A DNA stretch of 33,712 bases from Bordetella parapertussis (GTDB taxonomy: Bacteria > Pseudomonadota > Gammaproteobacteria > Burkholderiales > Burkholderiaceae_C): the NCBI GenBank assembly GCA_945875935.1, contig CAMCNE010000015.1:1-33712 (forward strand), read 5' to 3'. The position numbers and the translations under genes are program-made. The notes below the pieces were generated by a model that worked only from the letters and a program-made list of their open reading frames with translations, was not told the origin of the DNA and did not search any database. Of the stretch, positions 7,384-14,756 are shown in pieces; within the stretch, counting starts at the first letter, position 1, and every line of letters begins with the position of its first letter.

Positions 7384-9726
7384 TTACTGAACGCCGGCCA
7401 CAGCCGTCGAACCCGTCACCTGGATGTAGATCGGGTTGCTGTAGAACCACAGGTCAGCCCAGGCAGCCACGTCATACGACACAGCCTTCTGGCCCGCGAT
7501 GGGCGATTCGCCGGTGGCCGTTTCCATGTGCGCCGGGCAGCCGTCGATCGTGGTGCCCACAGGTGCTGGCGTGGCGTTGGCCGGAACGTTGATGCCGATC
7601 ACCGTGCAAGGGATTTTCAGCTTGGTCGGATTGCTTGCGTTGGTGAACAGATCAGCCAGTGGGTTGCCGCTGGCATCGGTCTCGTAAGGCACCGAGGCAG
7701 GCAGGTTGGTACCACGCAGGCGCACATACTGCGAAGCGTTGACGGCCGAGATGCGGAACGTCATGGCCTTGTACTCGGTGTTGCCCGAGACCGAGGTCCA
7801 TGCACTGCCGCCCGTGGCGGCGAACGTCTTGATCACCGCCGCGCTGGTGTTCTTGGCTGCAGCAGGCACCGCAGACAGACCGGCCGTGACGCCATCGGTG
7901 CTGAGCCAGTCGGTGTTGGAAGGCCACGCACCGGAGTAGTCAGCCGCACCCGGCGTCTTGTAGCCAGTGACCATGCCACGGATCACGTCCACGTGGTCCA
8001 GCACCGGGGCGTTCAGGGGCTGGCTCATGCTGATCTGGGCCAGCGATGGGTTGTTGAAGGTGTATGGCGAGTAGTTCGTGCCCGATGGGTCACGCACCAC
8101 GATCGACACCACGACTTCGCCACCGGCCTTGGGCATGACCAGCTTTTCGCCCATGGTGGCGCAGCCAGCCTTGTCGATGTCGGTGTTGCCCGTGGCTGCA
8201 GCGACGGCCAGAGCCTGAACCGCAGCGTTGGAACGGGCACCGACGCCAGGGTAGGAAGAGCAGGCGATGAAGGCCATGCGGTCGATCAGCTGGCCAGCGG
8301 CAACCCACTTGTTGCCCGTGCGCATGCCGTCAACGATCATCTGCGGCGTCACCTTGGCGTTGGCGCTGCCGTTGCGCGCCATCACGTACATGCGCTGGTA
8401 TTCGCCAGGGTAGAAGTCTTGCGTCGAGCGCACGTCATCGCCGCCGAAGCTGCCGCGGTTGTGCCAGTCGGAGCTGGCCGAGAACCAGAAGTTGCGGCCT
8501 TCACCCAGCAGCGCATCCCACACGCCGCCAATTTGCGCGCCATACACACCCGTACCGCCGTAGGTCGTTCCGCCCACTGTGTCGACGTTCACCTTGACGC
8601 CACCGCCGGTGTCGAAGTTGCCGGAACCGAAGTTGTTGCGCACCGGGAGGTACTCACCACGGTCGCTGGATGCGCCATGGCCAGGCTGGGTTTCCATGGC
8701 GAACGCAATCCTTGGCGCTGCGTTGTTCATGTTGCGCAGGTGCTCGACGTTGAAGCCGTTGTTGCCGTTGGGATTGAATGGGCCGGCGCGCTCCAGGTGA
8801 GCAGGGATGTAGTAGCTGCCGTCGGGTGCGTTCACGTTCATCCACCTCAAGGCCTCGAGGGTCTTGTTGTGGCCCCTGGTGCCGGTGCCGGTGCCGCTGG
8901 CCGGGACCAGCTTCTTGGAGGTGTCGTTCCAGTCGGCGCTGGTGGAGTTCAGACCGCCGGTGAACGAGCAATCCCAGTTGTTGCCGGTGCCGCTGGTGGT
9001 GGTGGTGTTGCCACGGCTGGTGTCGGTGTCGTTGCGGTCGAAGCAGTACGACCACTTGGCCAGCAGGTTGGCGTTACCGACCGCCGTGTAGCGGCTGGCG
9101 CCAGCGGTGGTGTTGGGGCCGCTGGGCAGGCCGGCGGCGCTCAGCGAAGAAGGCAGCTGGCCGTTGATGATGCTCATCGACGAGTGCTCGTGACCGGCAA
9201 CCACCGATTCCAGGCCCAGGAACAGCGGCTTGTTACGCAGCGTGGCCAGGTACTCCATGACGGGGTACTGGAATTCCTGCAGCGCTTGCCAACGCCACAT
9301 TACTTGAGCTGGCGATGAGCCAGAGACCCGGCCCTTCGGGTTGACCGCGCCAGCGGCACCAGCGGGAGTGCTCTGCCAGGTGGTGGTCGGCGAGGTGCCG
9401 GCCACAAACGGGTAAGCCGGCGTGTCGAGCGTGGCGTCTTCGGTCAGCGTGCAGTTCCTGGTGCCCGAGCCGCCGTGGCCGGCTTGCACGAACCAATCAA
9501 GGCCCCAGCCGTCGCCGCTGGCCACGGTGCTGGTGGACTTCTTCACCAGCTTTTGCATCGAGGTCGAGCCGTCCGAGCAGGTGGTGTGGTTGTGGATGTC
9601 GCCGGTCACGTAGGTGCCTGCGGCCTTGGCGGCGCTGGCCGTGGTGGGGGCGGTGGCCAGGGCGGTCATGCCGATGGCCGCGATGGCCGCGAGAGCGATC
9701 TGGCTCTTGTTGAACGCGAATTTCAT
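7384..9726 (-). CDS. Secreted PHP-type metallo-phosphoesterase (DUF3604-like)
   Basis: This large exported protein (780 residues) has a signal peptide over residues 1-33 (hydrophobic core, then ASAA). A complete set of PHP-domain metal ligands follows: GDIHNH (His45, His47), AGHGG (His84), GLES (Glu173), GHEHSS (His179, His181), PAHLER (His310), METQPGH (Glu345, His350) and SSDWHNRG (Asp420, His422). PHP enzymes hydrolyse phosphoesters with a two- or three-metal centre. The C-terminal 300 or so residues look like beta-rich extracellular domains, and the Thr/Asn/Gly-rich stretch 205-285 is an insertion. The ATG at 9726 is preferred over more upstream codons because it directly precedes the signal peptide and follows an AGGAG. 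The gene is monocistronic by its terminator. The substrate is unknown. Confidence 0.85.
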   Translation of the reverse strand: MKFAFNKSQIALAAIAAIGMTALATAPTTASAAKAAGTYVTGDIHNHTTCSDGSTSMQKLVKKSTSTVASGDGWGLDWFVQAGHGGSGTRNCTLTEDATLDTPAYPFVAGTSPTTTWQSTPAGAAGAVNPKGRVSGSSPAQVMWRWQALQEFQYPVMEYLATLRNKPLFLGLESVVAGHEHSSMSIINGQLPSSLSAAGLPSGPNTTAGASRYTAVGNANLLAKWSYCFDRNDTDTSRGNTTTTSGTGNNWDCSFTGGLNSTSADWNDTSKKLVPASGTGTGTRGHNKTLEALRWMNVNAPDGSYYIPAHLERAGPFNPNGNNGFNVEHLRNMNNAAPRIAFAMETQPGHGASSDRGEYLPVRNNFGSGNFDTGGGVKVNVDTVGGTTYGGTGVYGAQIGGVWDALLGEGRNFWFSASSDWHNRGSFGGDDVRSTQDFYPGEYQRMYVMARNGSANAKVTPQMIVDGMRTGNKWVAAGQLIDRMAFIACSSYPGVGARSNAAVQALAVAAATGNTDIDKAGCATMGEKLVMPKAGGEVVVSIVVRDPSGTNYSPYTFNNPSLAQISMSQPLNAPVLDHVDVIRGMVTGYKTPGAADYSGAWPSNTDWLSTDGVTAGLSAVPAAAKNTSAAVIKTFAATGGSAWTSVSGNTEYKAMTFRISAVNASQYVRLRGTNLPASVPYETDASGNPLADLFTNASNPTKLKIPCTVIGINVPANATPAPVGTTIDGCPAHMETATGESPIAGQKAVSYDVAAWADLWFYSNPIYIQVTGSTAVAGVQ

Positions 9727-9772
9727 TGAAGCTGCTCCTGAGTGTGATGTGAGTATTGCCAAACTGCTGCCG

Positions 9773-9800
9773 AATCTAATATGGGGAGGTTCGGAATCAA
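9773..9800 (-). promoter_or_regulatory. Candidate sigma-70 promoter of the PHP phosphoesterase gene
   Basis: On the minus strand TTGATT (9800-9795) and TAGATT (9778-9773) are separated by 16 bases. Each matches the consensus at four of six positions. Transcription would begin near 9766 and leave a leader of about 40 bases before the start at 9726. This is a visual match only. Confidence 0.35.
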
Positions 9801-9807
9801 GTTTCGA

Positions 9808-9834
9808 CAGGTGACGTTAGTCGCCTCAGGTGAC
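9808..9834. repeat. Two direct copies of CAGGTGAC, 19 bases apart, upstream of the promoter
   Basis: CAGGTGAC occurs at 9808-9815 and again at 9827-9834, just upstream of the candidate -35 element of the PHP phosphoesterase gene. Two identical 8-mers about two helical turns apart are a common layout for activator binding. The first copy also forms an imperfect dyad, GGTGAC-gtta-GTCGCC. A regulatory role is inferred. Confidence 0.4.
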
Positions 9835-9872
9835 TTGTGAATGACGATGATTCGGGGGTTAATGATCCGTTT

Positions 9873-10064
9873 GGATGGCTATTTTCGGCCAGGCCCGAAA
9901 GGGCTGGCTATATTGTTATTCAAGGGCCGGCTCGAACGGGATGGCTATAACAGGCCGGCTATAAAGGGCCGGCTATTACGGGCTGACTATAGCGGGGGTG
10001 GCTTCATTGGGCTGGCTACATTGGACTGGCCAGATCGGGCTGGCTATAACGGGCTGGCTAGTTT
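9873..10064. repeat. 14-bp minisatellite, about 13 units, consensus GGGCTGGCTATAAC
   Basis: Units begin at 9873, 9887, 9901, then after a 9-base interruption at 9924, 9938, 9952, 9966, 9980, 9994 (15 bases), 10009, 10023, 10037 and 10051. Most match the consensus at 9 or more of 14 positions, and the unit at 10037 matches it exactly. The unit length is not a multiple of three, so the open frame across it (9841-10071) is a by-product and not a gene. It fills the middle of the divergent spacer between the PHP phosphoesterase and the VPLPA-CTERM gene. The surrounding 518-base gap otherwise holds only promoter-like sequence. Confidence 0.9.
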
Positions 10065-10084
10065 TGGTTAGCGCTGAGTAACTG

Positions 10085-10218
10085 ATTTGTCACAAATATG
10101 TGGATCTGATTCCCGTGTCTTTTTTTCTTCATGAAAAATGATCCTTTCGGGGGCTTGTTGCGGGGTTTTCAAAAATTGACACTGCTTGGGAGATTTCTCA
10201 ATGACCGGAATACTCCGG
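10085..10218 (+). promoter_or_regulatory. Upstream region of the VPLPA-CTERM gene with two dyads and a TTGACA box
   Basis: ATTTGTCACAAAT at 10085-10097 is a near-perfect dyad of the kind bound by CRP/FNR-type or other dimeric regulators. TTGACA lies at 10176-10181, but no good -10 hexamer follows at 16-18 bases. CCGGA-atac-TCCGG at 10205-10218 is a second dyad, about 26 bases before the start codon. The gene start has a clear AGGAG 6 bases upstream. The promoter itself is not resolved. Confidence 0.35.
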
Positions 10219-10244
10219 CACTCTCATAAACCCAGGAGTTTTCA

Positions 10245-10832
10245 ATGAAACTGATCCCTACCCTTGCCGCTGCGGCAAGTATCTTTGCTGCCTCGTCGGC
10301 TTCGGCCGCTTATGTGACCGCCAATTTCGACGGCGTGGCCAGCTTTTCGGCTGTTGGCTCGGCCTACGCGGCTTCCGGTCTGGTGTTTGACGCCGAAGCG
10401 ATCGCCGTTGACGGCACCGACGCGACGCTAGAGACGCCCTTCACAGCGCACTCTGGCACCAACGCCATGTTCTCGCCCTTCAGCGCCACCGTCATGAACG
10501 TGGCCGACGGCTTCGTGGGCGATGTGTCGTTTTGGTACTCGTCCATCACCGGTTCGACCACGGTCAGCGTGTTTGACGGCCTGAACGCCACCGGCACCGT
10601 GCTGAGCACCTTCACGCTGGTTTCCAACTCGACCGCGTACGAGCTGTTCTCGCTGGCGTCGCAAAGCTTCAGCGGCGTGGGCTACTCGATCTCGTTCGGC
10701 GGCAACGGCGGCCAGATCGCCTATGACGACGTGACGGTCAACGCCGTGCCGCTGCCAGCGGCTGCTCTGCTGTTCCCGCTGGGTGCTGCCGCTTTGGGCC
10801 TGTCGGCCCGCCGCAAGCGCAAGCAGGCCTGA
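10245..10832 (+). CDS. VPLPA-CTERM (PEP-CTERM variant) sorting-domain protein
   Basis: This is a small exported surface protein of 195 residues. A Sec signal peptide covers residues 1-22 (ending SASAA). The body is rich in Ser, Thr, Gly and Ala with aromatic beta-strand patterns and no cysteine. The C-terminus from residue 168 is the tripartite sorting signal: VPLPAAALL, a hydrophobic helix, then the basic tail SARRKRKQA. Known biology: such tails are cut by an exosortase/archaeosortase-type enzyme and the protein ends up in extracellular polysaccharide or biofilm matrix. No exosortase gene is in this window, so it must be elsewhere. The body resembles carbohydrate-binding beta-sandwich proteins in composition, but no family was recognised. 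The stop lies 5 bases from the convergent next gene. Confidence 0.88.
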   Translation: MKLIPTLAAAASIFAASSASAAYVTANFDGVASFSAVGSAYAASGLVFDAEAIAVDGTDATLETPFTAHSGTNAMFSPFSATVMNVADGFVGDVSFWYSSITGSTTVSVFDGLNATGTVLSTFTLVSNSTAYELFSLASQSFSGVGYSISFGGNGGQIAYDDVTVNAVPLPAAALLFPLGAAALGLSARRKRKQA

Positions 10833-10837
10833 TCGGG

Positions 10838-11284
10838 TCAGCCGAAACGGGGGAAGTCCACGGAAAATCTGGTTTCCGTGGTCCCCGACTTCTCGAAGAC
10901 AAGGGTGAGGGGGAAACTCCTCCCCGCCTCGAGCGGGAACTTCAGGCCGACCAGCTTCAAGTAGGTGCCCGCTTCGCTCAGGGCCGAGCTTTGGCCCTTG
11001 GCGATCCTGAACTTCACGGCCTTGTTTTGGCCTTCTCCGCCCATCTCGGCCGACTCGGCCACGGGGGACGAAGCGCCGATCAGCCAGTCTTCAGCCTCCA
11101 CTTCTTCAAAGCCCATGCACACCGATGCCTCGGTAGCATCAGGCGCCGTCGCCCGTGCCCAGGGGTGTACCAGGACGAAATTGCCCATGGGGAGCTGGCA
11201 ACTGCGTGCCGATGGCAACGCCATCGACAGGCCGCAGGCCAGCCCGGTTTGGATGAGGTGACGCCGGGTTAGCAGGTTTTTCAT
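10838..11284 (-). CDS. PCuAC-like periplasmic protein lacking the usual copper ligands
   Basis: The 148-residue product begins with a Tat-like signal (TRRHLIQTG at residues 6-14). The fold signature of copper chaperone PCu(A)C (DUF461) is present: HPWARATAPDATEASV at 40-55, IGASSPVAESAEM at 69-81 and GLKFPLEAGRSFPLTLVFE near the end. The ligand positions are altered. The usual HE/HM after SSPVA...E is MGGEG (81-85), and the usual GGYHxML is GTYLKLVGL (106-114). Copper binding is therefore doubtful. Another start, the ATG at 11338, overlaps the stop of the lipoprotein gene as TGATG and would add 18 residues before the signal; 11284 is preferred because it places the signal at the N-terminus. 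Confidence 0.7.
   Translation of the reverse strand: MKNLLTRRHLIQTGLACGLSMALPSARSCQLPMGNFVLVHPWARATAPDATEASVCMGFEEVEAEDWLIGASSPVAESAEMGGEGQNKAVKFRIAKGQSSALSEAGTYLKLVGLKFPLEAGRSFPLTLVFEKSGTTETRFSVDFPRFG
10858..10881. terminator. Possible terminator hairpin of the VPLPA-CTERM gene, inside the convergent gene
   Basis: CCACGGAAA (10858-10866) and TTTCCGTGG (10873-10881) form a perfect 9-bp stem with a 6-base loop, 26 bases after the VPLPA-CTERM stop. No T tract follows, so it is not a classical intrinsic terminator. It lies within the last codons of the PCuAC-like gene and may only protect the mRNA 3' end. Confidence 0.3.
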
Positions 11285-11337
11285 GGGGCGAGTTCGGTGA
11301 GAAACAGGACAGAAGGTGCTTTGGAGCGCGGGGCGCA

Positions 11338-11970
11338 TCAAGGCGCTGGTTGCGTGTCGGTGGGCGCGGTGGGTGACTGGTGGTCTTCGACCTGGGGCAA
11401 GGTCGGCTGGTAGGGCTCGAAGGCTCGGGAGTAGGCCAGGCGCTGCGACAGCGCCTCGGGTGTGGTCGAAGCCCCCGCGCTGGTCAGCTCGAGCATGAGG
11501 CGGTTGTTGCCTGGCTGCATGACCACGATGCGAGCGCCCACCAGCGTGAGTGCTGAGTTGACCTGACCGACCAGCGCATCGGCGCTCAAGATGGCTTCAA
11601 CACGCGGCTTGGCCAGCCCGGTGGATGCGCTCGATGCCGGCGCCGTGTAGTCGCGCAGCGCGGCCATTGCCTTCATGCCGGCAGCGCCTTCGAGCAGCAC
11701 GCCAGCCGTGGCTGCGGCGGCAGGCGTCGAGCCGCTCGCAGCGCCCGGCGCGGTCAAGCCAGCACCGCGCGGTGCGGCCAGCGCGCTCACCGTGCCTGCA
11801 GCCGTGGGTGAGCGCTCCATGGTTTGCGCAAAGCCGCTTGCGCTGCGCGACGCCGCTTCATTCGTGGGGTCCACAGGCACCGGCTCTCCGCCGCCGCAGC
11901 CGCTCAGCATCGCCAGCACGATGGCGTTGACAAGGATGGCGAGGCGGCTTCGAAAGGGTGTGGGGATCAT
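11338..11970 (-). CDS. Ala-rich lipoprotein of unknown function
   Basis: The product has 210 residues. The ATG at 11970 is chosen because it directly precedes a lipoprotein signal: RSRLAILVNAIVLAMLSGC, with lipobox LSGC and Cys25. A low-complexity Ala/Ser/Pro linker (about 30-120) follows. Residues about 140-190 (VNSALTLVGARIVVMQPGNN and after) resemble the small propeptide-like alpha/beta domain seen in secreted subtilisin-like proteases, here without any protease domain. The C-terminal tail is proline-rich. Neighbours are the PCuAC-like protein downstream and, 155 bases upstream, the membrane/spermidine-synthase fusion. The lipobox is clear; the function is not known. Confidence 0.7.
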   Translation of the reverse strand: MIPTPFRSRLAILVNAIVLAMLSGCGGGEPVPVDPTNEAASRSASGFAQTMERSPTAAGTVSALAAPRGAGLTAPGAASGSTPAAAATAGVLLEGAAGMKAMAALRDYTAPASSASTGLAKPRVEAILSADALVGQVNSALTLVGARIVVMQPGNNRLMLELTSAGASTTPEALSQRLAYSRAFEPYQPTLPQVEDHQSPTAPTDTQPAP

Positions 11971-12125
11971 GACTGCGGTGCTGGCGAACGCGGCTCGAAA
12001 CCCATTTCGAGCGCGGCCTTGGCTTGCCGACCAGTGTGCGCGCCAGCCGTTAAACCTTCGCGACCACGAATGCATCCGAACGGGCCATGCGCACCACCGC
12101 GAACAGCCTGTGAAGGCCGGCGAAA

Positions 12126-14756
12126 TCAGGGCCCGGATGCCTGGATACGGGCGGCCAGATCGGCGGCTTCGGCCCGTGCCGGCTGCAGTTGCTGCAGCTC
12201 ACCCAGCAACTCGAGTGCGGCCGCCGGATCGCTTTGCGCGAGCGCGCCGGCCATGCGCAGCAGCGGGTCGTAGGCCGGGCGGAAGTCGGGGCTGATGCGC
12301 AGCACCGACAGCAGCGGCTCGCGCACCTGAGAGAGCATTTGCTGCAGATCGGGCGAGGGCCGAATGTGCTGGCCGGCGACGATGAAGCGATCGCGTGCCG
12401 ACGCATAGGCCGCCAGGCGCTTTGCTGTGGCGGCGTCGGCGCGTGGGCCGATGATCTCGGCGGGGTTCACCTGCAGTTGCGCCAGCAGCGCGAGCAGGCG
12501 ATCGGCTGGCAGTGAGTCGCTCGCGTAGGTGATGCGCGGCGCGCGGTAGGCCACCACAGGGTGGTCGTCGGTGTTCACCGGCGCGTCGCCCGCAAACCGT
12601 GCCAACGCACTCGGGCCGGCCACGAAGCCGCCGAGCACCGACCACTCGTCGGTGATGCCGTAATCGGCCAGCCGCTGCGGCAGCGTGTTGACGGCCAGCC
12701 GCGCGCGCAGCTGATCGACATCGAAGCGGCCCTCGCCGGCACGGCCGGCGCGCGCCACCAGCCCGAGGGTGGGCGTTTGCAGGCTGTTGGTGGCCAGCAT
12801 GGCCATGCTGTCGGGGTACACCGTAATGAAGGCGCGCACGATGCTGCGCAAGGTCTCCAGATCGAGCTGGTGCAGCGGCAGCCACTGGCAAAACACGCCG
12901 CCGTCGGCCAGCCGTTGCTGCACCGCTCGAAAGTGCTCGACGGTGTAGAGCGATCCCGAACCGCTGCGCGCCGGATGAAAGTTGTCGGCCACGATGACGT
13001 CGTACTGACGATCGCTGGTGCGCACGAAGCGCCTGGCGTCGGCGGCGATCAGGTGCAGCCGCGCGTTGGGCTGGCCGCCTTGAAACACGCGGGTGAAATG
13101 CGCCGAGGCGTCGATGACCTCGGGCAGCAGTTCGACCGCATCGACTTCAAGTGCCGGGTCCTCAGCCGCCGAATACGACGTGAACCCGGTGCCCAGCCCG
13201 AGAAACAGCGCGTGGTGCGGTGCCGGGTGCAGCAGCACCGGCAGCAGGCCCTGACGCGCATCGAACAGCAGCGACGAGCTGCTGCCTTCTTGCTGTCGGT
13301 TGTTGATGCGCAAGCGCGACACGCCCTCGGCGTCTTCGACCACGCTGACCGCAGCCATCGCGCCTTCGCGGTAGCTCACCACGCGAGCGCCCTCGGGCAG
13401 TTCGATGAAAGCCAGCGGCGGTGCCAGCGCAGCCAGGGCGAGCGCAGCGGCACATGGTGCCCAGAAGACCGGCCGCTTCCATCCGCGCCACGCCAGCGCC
13501 AGGTAGCCCGCGGCCACCAGCAGCAGCGAGAGCTTTGGCCCCAGTTGCGGCACCAGCACCACGCCAAACAGCAGCGGCGCGGCGGCCGCGCCCAGGGTGT
13601 TAGCGCCCAGCGATCGGCCAAAGCCGATGCCCGCATCACGCGCTTGCGTGCTGAGCTGGCTGAACAGCGCGCCCATCACCAGCGTGGGCAGGCCAAAGGC
13701 GGTCAGTGCGAGCAAGCCCTCGGCAGCGATGGCCGCGCTCATGCCTGCGGGCAAGGTGTCGAGCGCCCAGGCCTTGATCTGCTCAGCGCCCCACAGGCTG
13801 ATCGTGCCCAGCAAGCAGGCTGCGGCCAGCGCGCACAGCAGCCGATCGCGCATGGCCGCGCCGTCGTCGCTGCGCGCCAGCCAGCGCTGCCAGGCCGCCG
13901 CGCCCAGCGCTGTGCCCACCAGATACACCGCCAGCAGCATCGCAAAGGTGTAGACCGTGTCTTCGGCCACCTGGCTGATCACCCGCACCACCAGCACCTC
14001 GTAGCCGATGCCCAGCAGCCCGGTGAGCGCCAGCGTGGTGAGCGCGCCTGAAGCCTGTGCGGTGCGGGTCTCAGATGATGGGGCGATGTCGTCGTTGGCG
14101 AGCTTCAAGGCCGCGGCTGCACACAGCAAGTTGAGCGCGGCGCAGGCGGCGGCGGTGCGCAGCAGGCCCCACTCGGGGATCAGCCAGAAGGCGGTGGCGA
14201 GCACGCCAATCACCGCACCCAGCGTGTTGCAGGCGTACAGCGGCGCGATCGATCGACCCGCCTGGCCCAGCCGCGCGGTGACGCGCTCCATCGCCGGCAG
14301 TGTGGCGCCCATGGCGGCGGTGGCCGGCAGCAGCAGCAAGAAGCTGCCGAAAAACGCCACCGACCACTGCCACAGGGCGCCCGGCTGCGTGCCGGTCAGC
14401 GCCAGCATCCAGCTGCTGATGGGCGCCATCAGCAGCGCCAGCGCCAGGCTCCACAAGGCAATGAGCAACTCGCAGCCGGCGTACCAGCGCTCGGGCCGTG
14501 CGCTGGCTTCGATGCGCCGCCCCAGCACCAGCGCGCCCACGCCCAGACCGGCAAAAAACGCGGTGACCACGGCCAGCACTGCGGCGGCTTCATGGCCCAG
14601 CCACAGCGCGAACTGCTGCGTCCACACGATCTGATAGCCCAGCCCGGCAAAGCCGGAGGCGACCATCACGACGAGTGCGGCTCGGGGCGTCGCCGATGAC
14701 GCAGGGGAGGGGTGAAGGAAGGACAAGCCGCGCTCAGCCGGCGAACGAGATGCCAT
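12126..14756 (-). CDS. Membrane protein fused to a spermidine synthase-like domain
   Basis: The protein has about 876 residues in three parts. Residues about 25-450 hold a dozen or more hydrophobic helices of the fused MFS/spermidine-synthase type (GLGYQIVWTQQFALWLG near the start, YACNTLGAVIG, LLGIGYEVLVVRV). Residues about 460-720 are a class I methyltransferase-like spermidine synthase fold with the SAM-loop FLGLGTGFTSYSA, the acidic motif VDAVELLPEV, ADARRF, and DVIVADNFHPARSG followed by LYTVEHF. A helical tail ends the protein. Such fusions are common in proteobacteria and mostly uncharacterised; true polyamine synthesis is not assured. The ATG at 14756 is favoured over a TTG at 14771. 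It overlaps the end of the oxygenase gene by 23 bases, so the two are probably co-translated. Confidence 0.85.
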   Translation of the reverse strand: MASRSPAERGLSFLHPSPASSATPRAALVVMVASGFAGLGYQIVWTQQFALWLGHEAAAVLAVVTAFFAGLGVGALVLGRRIEASARPERWYAGCELLIALWSLALALLMAPISSWMLALTGTQPGALWQWSVAFFGSFLLLLPATAAMGATLPAMERVTARLGQAGRSIAPLYACNTLGAVIGVLATAFWLIPEWGLLRTAAACAALNLLCAAAALKLANDDIAPSSETRTAQASGALTTLALTGLLGIGYEVLVVRVISQVAEDTVYTFAMLLAVYLVGTALGAAAWQRWLARSDDGAAMRDRLLCALAAACLLGTISLWGAEQIKAWALDTLPAGMSAAIAAEGLLALTAFGLPTLVMGALFSQLSTQARDAGIGFGRSLGANTLGAAAAPLLFGVVLVPQLGPKLSLLLVAAGYLALAWRGWKRPVFWAPCAAALALAALAPPLAFIELPEGARVVSYREGAMAAVSVVEDAEGVSRLRINNRQQEGSSSSLLFDARQGLLPVLLHPAPHHALFLGLGTGFTSYSAAEDPALEVDAVELLPEVIDASAHFTRVFQGGQPNARLHLIAADARRFVRTSDRQYDVIVADNFHPARSGSGSLYTVEHFRAVQQRLADGGVFCQWLPLHQLDLETLRSIVRAFITVYPDSMAMLATNSLQTPTLGLVARAGRAGEGRFDVDQLRARLAVNTLPQRLADYGITDEWSVLGGFVAGPSALARFAGDAPVNTDDHPVVAYRAPRITYASDSLPADRLLALLAQLQVNPAEIIGPRADAATAKRLAAYASARDRFIVAGQHIRPSPDLQQMLSQVREPLLSVLRISPDFRPAYDPLLRMAGALAQSDPAAALELLGELQQLQPARAEAADLAARIQASGP

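Noticed and set aside
7315..9318. 667-residue plus-strand frame opposite the PHP phosphoesterase
   Set aside because: Contains the terminator region, has no export signal or motif, and is antisense to a gene with full metal ligands.
9873..10064. CRISPR array
   Set aside because: Units are contiguous 14-mers with drift and no spacers, and no cas genes are in the window.
9841..10071. 76-residue open frame over the 14-bp repeats
   Set aside because: The unit is not a multiple of three and the frame contains only drifted repeats; no convincing start signal.
10176..10204. Sigma-70 promoter at TTGACA upstream of the VPLPA-CTERM gene
   Set aside because: The -35 is perfect, but no hexamer near TATAAT follows at 16-18 bases and no sigma-54 GG/GC pattern was found.
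12050..12406. 118-residue minus-strand frame between the lipoprotein and the synthase fusion
   Set aside because: Mostly out-of-frame with the C-terminus of the spermidine-synthase fusion and has no family motif or signal.
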